This document shows positions 11,971 to 16,394 of a DNA stretch of 16,394 nt, piece by piece. Numbering within the stretch: position 1 is the first letter of the stretch; each line of letters opens with the position of its first letter. The DNA is from Lachnospiraceae bacterium. GTDB taxonomy: Bacteria > Bacillota > Clostridia > Lachnospirales > Lachnospiraceae. The translations under genes were made by a program, and so were the position numbers. The stretch spans positions 1 through 16,394 of the forward strand of contig CAAGFP010000132.1 in assembly GCA_900769175.1 (NCBI GenBank), written 5' to 3'. The notes beneath the pieces are model-generated. The model saw nothing but the letters and a program-made list of their open reading frames with translations. It ran no database searches and was not told where the DNA came from.

Positions 11971-13527
11971 ATGTTATCTACTACTAACATCATTTCTCTT
12001 ATTGCAATCGTTGCTTATTTAGGAATTGTATTATTTGTAGGCTTCCGTTTTGCAAAAAGAAATGAATCGACATCAGATTTCTATCTTGGCGGTCGAAAGC
12101 TCGGACCATTCGTTACCGCAATGAGTGCTGAAGCCAGCGACATGTCAAGCTGGCTGTTAATGGGTCTCCCGGGCCTTGCCTATGTTTCCGGTATGGCTGA
12201 TGCCATGTGGACTGCCATTGGACTTGCAGTCGGGACCTACGTAAACTGGCTTCTCGTGGCAAAAAGACTTCGTCTATATACCAAAAAAACAGAGTCCTTT
12301 ACGCTTCCTCAATTCTTTTCAAATCGTTTTCATGATAAAAAGAATATACTTTGTATGATATCCGCACTGGTTATCATCGTTTTCTTTATTCCTTACACTG
12401 CATCCGGTTTTGCAGGTTGCGGAAAGCTGTTCCATACCAAATTCGGTATTGATTATATGGCAGCCATGATTATTACAGCAGTTATCATTATTATTTATAC
12501 CTCAGTGGGTGGCTTCCTTGCTGCATCCACAACCGACTTTATCCAGAGTATTATCATGACAGGTGCAATTGGTTTCGTTCTCATCTTTTCATTGGTTAAA
12601 GCAGACGGAATCGGTGCTGTAATAGAAAATGCCAAATCATTACCCGGATATTTTTCGATGACAAGTACCTATAGTCCGGCCACGAATACTTCTTCCGTGT
12701 ACGGACTTCTAACCATCATCACCACCCTTTCCTGGGGACTTGGATACTTTGGTATGCCTCATATTCTGCTTCGATTTATGGCGATTGAAGATGAGAATAA
12801 ATTGAAATTATCAAGACGTGTAGCAAGTGTATGGGTGGTAATTGCAATGTGTCTTGCAATCTTTATTGGTATCGTCGGCAACGCAATGGCAGCAAACGGC
12901 ACCATTCCTTCTTTATTCGTTGTTGAAGGGGAAGGAGTTATAAACAATTCCGAAACCATTATTGTTGAAATTGCGAATCTGATTTCCAGTTACGGAATCA
13001 TTCCTGCGTTTATCGCCGGACTTGTATTGGCAGGTATCCTTGCAAGTACCATGTCAACAGCCGATTCACAGCTTTTGGCAGCATCTTCCTGTATTTCACA
13101 AAACATCCTTCAGGAAGTGTTTCATATTAAAATTTCGAAGAAAACAAGTATGATTATTGCACGTGTAACCGTTGTAGTCATTTCAGCCATTGCAATCTTC
13201 CTTGCAAGAAACCCGGAGAGCTCCGTATTTAAAATCGTTTCCTTCTCCTGGGCAGGATTCGGTGCTGCATTCGGACCTTTGGTATTATGTTCTCTTTTCT
13301 GGAAAAGAACGAATCTTCCCGGCGCCATTGCAGGAATGATTTCCGGAGGTATCATGGTATTCGTATGGAAGTTTTTGGTTCGTCCGTTAGGCGGATTGTT
13401 TGATGTATATGAATTACTTCCTGCATTCTTAATCAGCCTCATCTTCATCATTCTGGTGAGCCTTGTTACCAAAGCCCCGGACGAAGAAATCCAGAAAGAA
13501 TTCGATGAAGTAAAAGCATTAAATTAA
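11971..13527 (+). CDS. putP: Sodium/proline symporter (SSS family)
   Basis: This 518-residue polytopic transporter of the sodium:solute symporter family probably imports proline with sodium. The N-terminus reproduces the PutP pattern, with SAEASDMSSWLLMGLPG at 52-68. D57 corresponds to the essential sodium-site Asp of Escherichia coli PutP (its motif is SDMSGW, here SDMSSW). Thirteen hydrophobic helices are expected over the full length. A segment near 355-373 (ILASTMSTADSQLL) carries the second conserved Ser/Thr sodium site. ATG at 11971 has an excellent AAGGAGG site. No proline-catabolic genes are adjacent, so uptake for nutrition or osmoprotection cannot be separated. The stop codon overlaps that of the convergent HAD gene within TTAA. 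Confidence 0.92.
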   Translation: MLSTTNIISLIAIVAYLGIVLFVGFRFAKRNESTSDFYLGGRKLGPFVTAMSAEASDMSSWLLMGLPGLAYVSGMADAMWTAIGLAVGTYVNWLLVAKRLRLYTKKTESFTLPQFFSNRFHDKKNILCMISALVIIVFFIPYTASGFAGCGKLFHTKFGIDYMAAMIITAVIIIIYTSVGGFLAASTTDFIQSIIMTGAIGFVLIFSLVKADGIGAVIENAKSLPGYFSMTSTYSPATNTSSVYGLLTIITTLSWGLGYFGMPHILLRFMAIEDENKLKLSRRVASVWVVIAMCLAIFIGIVGNAMAANGTIPSLFVVEGEGVINNSETIIVEIANLISSYGIIPAFIAGLVLAGILASTMSTADSQLLAASSCISQNILQEVFHIKISKKTSMIIARVTVVVISAIAIFLARNPESSVFKIVSFSWAGFGAAFGPLVLCSLFWKRTNLPGAIAGMISGGIMVFVWKFLVRPLGGLFDVYELLPAFLISLIFIILVSLVTKAPDEEIQKEFDEVKALN

Positions 13528-14177
13528 TTCATTTTATCCAATAAAATGATTGCTTCTTTCAGGGAGCGGATGTAATAATCCGCTTCCTTTTTTAATCCTT
13601 CCTGATTCCTTTCCCCATCCGCATCAAATACACCTATCGTCCGAAATCCCGCCGCAGCTGCCGTATGAAGCGCATAAAGGGAATCTTCAAATACATAAGT
13701 CTCTTCCGGTTGTATTCCCATGAAATCTGCCGCCTTCAGATAAATTTCCGGCGTATGTTTATCAACACCAATCTCATCTGCAATAAACATTCTCTCCACA
13801 TACGGAATTACGCCATTTCTTATCAAAGCCTGTTCGACCAGTATTCTCGGGCTGGAGGTTGCAACCGTAATCGGAATTTCTCTTTCCTTTAATGCTTTCA
13901 GTAAATCCAGAGCTCCTTCTTTCAATGTTACTTTATTATGATAAAATTCAACCATAATCTTTTGAACAGACTTAATAATATCTTCTACCGATTCCTGCAA
14001 GTGATAATGCTGCTTTATATATTCCGCCCCCTGAAGCATGGTCATTGAAAAGATTGTTTCTCTTAACGTAGGCTCAAAATCCACTTGTTTTGAGCGAAGA
14101 TAATTCGGAGCAATATCGGCCCACATAGCCATGGAATCAAGAATGACACCATCCAAATCAAAAATTACACCTTTCAT
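13524..14177 (-). CDS. HAD-superfamily hydrolase, beta-phosphoglucomutase/phosphatase-like
   Basis: This 217-residue HAD enzyme has all four motifs. Motif I is DLDG (nucleophile D7, general acid D9), motif II is the TSS triplet (T107-S109), motif III is K140 in VDKHTPEIYL, and motif IV is E164-D165 in VFEDSLYAL. An alpha-helical C1-type cap lies between motifs I and II (about 15-85), placing it with beta-phosphoglucomutase and small sugar-phosphate phosphatases. The physiological substrate cannot be told. ATG at 14177 follows GGAGG at good spacing. It begins only 42 bases after the terminator of the membrane chemoreceptor gene. Its stop overlaps the stop of convergent putP. Confidence 0.9.
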   Translation of the reverse strand: MKGVIFDLDGVILDSMAMWADIAPNYLRSKQVDFEPTLRETIFSMTMLQGAEYIKQHYHLQESVEDIIKSVQKIMVEFYHNKVTLKEGALDLLKALKEREIPITVATSSPRILVEQALIRNGVIPYVERMFIADEIGVDKHTPEIYLKAADFMGIQPEETYVFEDSLYALHTAAAAGFRTIGVFDADGERNQEGLKKEADYYIRSLKEAIILLDKMN

Positions 14178-14219
14178 ACTTCCTCCAAAAGCAATAATAC
14201 TTTTCTTATGTGAGTGCGC

Positions 14220-14251
14220 AAAAACACCCTGAATTGCTTCAGGGTGTTTTT
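14220..14251 (-). terminator. Intrinsic terminator of the membrane chemoreceptor gene
   Basis: Perfect 14-bp arms (14220-14233 and 14238-14251) flank a four-base loop, with a CACCCTGAA/TTCAGGGTG core and T runs on both strands. It lies 12 bases past the chemoreceptor stop and is shaped to work in either direction, but only the minus strand has a gene reading into it. Confidence 0.88.
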
Positions 14252-14263
14252 GATACTTCTCTT

Positions 14264-15763
14264 CTATTTCGTAAGACTTTCTGCGAGTTCTTTTAATTTC
14301 TCCGTATATTCATATACCTCTGAAACCAATTCCATGTTCTGTTCACTAATGGTATATGTATTATTGGAATGAGCTGCAACTTCTTCCGAGATTGCCGAAA
14401 TGGTCGAAATACTGTCTACAATCTCTTTATTTGCAACCGTCAACTCTTCTACATATCCGCCAAGCAAACGTGAATTCTCTGAAACCTTTGCGGTATTGTC
14501 CGCAATAATACGAAAACTGTCTGCTGCTTTCCCTGTTACAGCATGCTGTTCATCAATCATGGATACCATTCCACCGGTAACCGTTACCACATTGGTAATT
14601 GTCTTTTCAAATTCGGTTACCATTGCCTGAATTCTGGCAGTCGCTTCTTTGGTATCATTTGCCATTTGTGAAATCTCGGATGCAACAACAGCAAAGCCTC
14701 GTCCGGCTTCTCCGGCTCTTGCCGCTTCAATGGAAGCATTTAATGCAAGGAGACCTGTCTTACCGGTAATGGCATTGATAATATCAATGACTGCTTTAAT
14801 CTGTTCCATACTGTTACTTAATTGTTCCAGTTCATAAGAAACTTCTTTTCCGGAACGGATGGATTCTTCCATCTGTGCAACAAGACCTTCAATATTCGCG
14901 CTACCATCCTCAAGGGCTTCATTTGCTAAAGTAACGCTTTCTGAAATCTTGGCAGTTCCTCCGGCAACGCCTTCAATTTTATCGGAAATATTCTCTGTCA
15001 TAAGAAGCTGTCTCTGAACTGCTTCGGCGGTATCCGTCGATCCGGAATTTACCTCTCCCATCGCATCTTTGGTTTCCAATACGGTATCTTTTAATATGGT
15101 CATTTTATTGCCGACAAATTCAATCTTTTCGGTCATCTCGCCGGAAACGGAAAGAATGTTATCTAACATCTTCTCTGTTTCATTTCCCTGACGCTCAATT
15201 TCTGAAAGCTGAATATTATTATTCTTTTGAAGCAGTTTGGAAGCGAAGAAACAATAACATCCGATAAGAATCATAACAAGAATCTGGATTTCAATGGCTG
15301 CGCTGTTATCTTTTAATGTATAAACTCCGGTAGCTAGGAAAAAAACCACCTGTCCGATATTGACTAATGTACAAGCAATCGCTGTTCGTAACGAATAGAA
15401 CGCATCATTAAAGCAAAGAATAAGAATAAGCATCGGAATTGCATAAACAAATGCCAGCTGGTTATTCGTGGTAAAACAGATAAATGTATAAAAGGCTCCG
15501 AATCCGATACTTGCTATATGCTTAATCAGATTCGTCTGTTTGTTCAGTTTATAACAGATAATTTCCGCAATCGGTGCCGCAAAACCGATTGCAATCGTAA
15601 GCAACACATACCACAAAGGTCTGGCATTTTTTACGAATTCAAAAATATAGGCAATTGAAATAATGGATACTTCAATCAGATGACAAAGCATTACAAAAAA
15701 ATTACTTCTTGCAATTGCATTTGCCTGTACCTGCTTGTTCTTCTCTGAGTGTACTATAGACAT
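14264..15763 (-). CDS. Six-TM methyl-accepting chemotaxis protein
   Basis: This 499-residue receptor has about six N-terminal hydrophobic helices (roughly 23-43, 51-70, 82-98, 104-119, 127-147 and 157-176) with very short connecting loops. It has no extracellular ligand domain and no HAMP domain. The signalling coiled coil starts almost directly after the membrane. The tip ([29 protein letters not shown], about 335-363) is canonical. About 150 residues follow the tip, which suggests a long class of about 22 heptads per arm. A sensor buried in the membrane could report on membrane state, proton motive force or a hydrophobic ligand (inference). ATG at 15763 has GAGGGGG seven bases upstream. The gene is monocistronic, with its own promoter and terminator. 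Confidence 0.92.
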   Translation of the reverse strand: MSIVHSEKNKQVQANAIARSNFFVMLCHLIEVSIISIAYIFEFVKNARPLWYVLLTIAIGFAAPIAEIICYKLNKQTNLIKHIASIGFGAFYTFICFTTNNQLAFVYAIPMLILILCFNDAFYSLRTAIACTLVNIGQVVFFLATGVYTLKDNSAAIEIQILVMILIGCYCFFASKLLQKNNNIQLSEIERQGNETEKMLDNILSVSGEMTEKIEFVGNKMTILKDTVLETKDAMGEVNSGSTDTAEAVQRQLLMTENISDKIEGVAGGTAKISESVTLANEALEDGSANIEGLVAQMEESIRSGKEVSYELEQLSNSMEQIKAVIDIINAITGKTGLLALNASIEAARAGEAGRGFAVVASEISQMANDTKEATARIQAMVTEFEKTITNVVTVTGGMVSMIDEQHAVTGKAADSFRIIADNTAKVSENSRLLGGYVEELTVANKEIVDSISTISAISEEVAAHSNNTYTISEQNMELVSEVYEYTEKLKELAESLTK

Positions 15764-15803
15764 ATTGTGTCCCCCTCTTGTCAGTTGGTAGTTTTACTGT
15801 TGA

Positions 15804-15832
15804 ATTATAACATTTTTTTTGATAAAAACCAA
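15804..15832 (-). promoter_or_regulatory. Promoter of the membrane chemoreceptor gene
   Basis: On the minus strand TTGGTT (15832-15827), a 17-base spacer containing a run of A, and consensus TATAAT (15809-15804) lie about 40 bases before the start codon. It resembles sigma-A rather than the flagellar sigma-D consensus. Confidence 0.65.
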
Positions 15833-15949
15833 CAATTTTTCAACTTTTTCACAAAAATACTATTACAATTTACGAACGAATTCGAATGCGTCCTTTCCAT
15901 TGAAAAGTATTCACTCCGGTCATTATCCGCTCGGAAATCAGTATTCTCA

Positions 15950-16394
15950 TTATTGAATGAATTTTTTAAACTCGGCAATTGTCATCCCATAATCGATTTC
16001 CCGCCCTGCCAATCTCTCTTCCAAATCAGAGCGTCTATGGTAGCTTCCTGCTTTGCTTTGTTCAATCGGCTCGTAGTTTCCGGTCACTATTTTATCCCAA
16101 TTGTCTATTAATAACCGGACAATTTCCTCGTTGAGTTTATCGTATGAGGAAGATAAAGTTTCGGTATTTTCATCAAATTCAATCTTTTTTTGAAGAATAA
16201 TCTGACCGGTATCCAATCCTTTTTCCAATCTGTGAATCGTCACTCCTTTGGGCGTATCCTCAATAAAACTCCACAGATTGGGCGAAGAACCGCGATTCCA
16301 CGGAAGATAGGAAATATGCAGATTAATGATTCTGCCCTTCATTCTGTCAATAACATCTTCCTTTATGATGGTTCCGTAATTATAACTAATCACA
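15950..16394 (-). CDS. Formyltransferase, probably sugar N-formyltransferase (C-terminal part, runs off right edge)
   Basis: At least 147 residues of a formyltransferase-fold protein are visible. The start lies beyond 16394; the apparent GTG at the edge is probably internal, because VISYNYGTII looks like a core strand. The catalytic triad of the family is present: Asn and His in INLHISYLPWNRG, and Asp in KGLDTGQII (N24, H26 and D61 of the visible part). These enzymes move a formyl group from N10-formyltetrahydrofolate to an amine. The NLHISYLPWNRGSSPN pattern and the ending YHRRSDLE fit enzymes that formylate amino sugars on nucleotide carriers better than methionyl-tRNA formyltransferase, whose C-terminal domain is not seen. 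A role in surface glycan or flagellin sugar synthesis is inferred. No terminator was evident behind it. Confidence 0.78.
   Translation of the reverse strand, partial: VISYNYGTIIKEDVIDRMKGRIINLHISYLPWNRGSSPNLWSFIEDTPKGVTIHRLEKGLDTGQIILQKKIEFDENTETLSSSYDKLNEEIVRLLIDNWDKIVTGNYEPIEQSKAGSYHRRSDLEERLAGREIDYGMTIAEFKKFIQ

Noticed and set aside
13529..13549. A 9-bp hairpin (tcattttat/ataaaatga) at the putP-HAD junction, considered as a bidirectional terminator.
   Set aside because: The stem is almost entirely A/T and neither strand has a clear T run after it; it also encodes the last residues of the HAD protein.
14194..14221. TTGCGC, 16-base spacer, TATTAT on the minus strand ahead of the HAD gene, as a promoter.
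   Set aside because: The -35 is poor, lies inside the chemoreceptor terminator, and the start would fall almost on the ribosome binding site.

Overview
This window looks like chromosomal DNA from a low-GC, motile member of the Clostridia, most likely Lachnospiraceae. That placement is an inference. It rests on a T-box leader in front of threonyl-tRNA synthetase, a threonyl-tRNA synthetase without the N-terminal TGS domain, strong GGAGG-type ribosome binding sites, two chemotaxis receptors, a YolD/Y-family polymerase pair and low-GC codon use. No rRNA, tRNA, CRISPR array, insertion sequence or prophage was recognised.

Layout, left to right. Positions 1-3354 (minus strand, transcribed right to left) hold an HPt phosphotransfer protein, a two-REC response regulator whose first REC has lost its phospho-acceptor Asp, an aspartate-type aminotransferase with its own promoter, and the N-terminus of a membrane sensor that runs off the left edge. 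Positions 3433-5452 (minus) hold a UvrX/UmuC-like Y-family DNA polymerase followed by a YolD-like protein. Positions 5694-8500 (minus) hold thrS under a Thr-specific T-box, followed by an unknown single-pass membrane protein. Positions 8493-10220 hold a divergent pair, cysK (minus) and a four-cysteine Rrf2/IscR/CymR-type regulator (plus). Their back-to-back promoters each overlap an inverted repeat built from the same half-site, so the regulator probably controls cysK and itself. Positions 10215-10779 hold a GNAT acetyltransferase.

Positions 10900-13527 (plus) hold a short soluble chemotaxis receptor ending at a strong terminator, then a PutP-type sodium/proline symporter. Positions 13524-14177 (minus) hold a HAD hydrolase. 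Positions 14220-15832 (minus) hold a six-TM chemotaxis receptor with its own promoter and terminator. A sugar N-formyltransferase-like gene runs off the right edge.

The genes are mostly housekeeping and environmental sensing. The most informative non-coding elements are the T-box (specifier ACC), the paired Rrf2-type operators, and several short direct repeats in the leaders. I did not find a clearly new multi-gene system. The best leads are the degenerate-REC/HPt/sensor group, the Cys-rich Rrf2-cysK switch, and two chemoreceptors whose signalling hairpins differ greatly in length.
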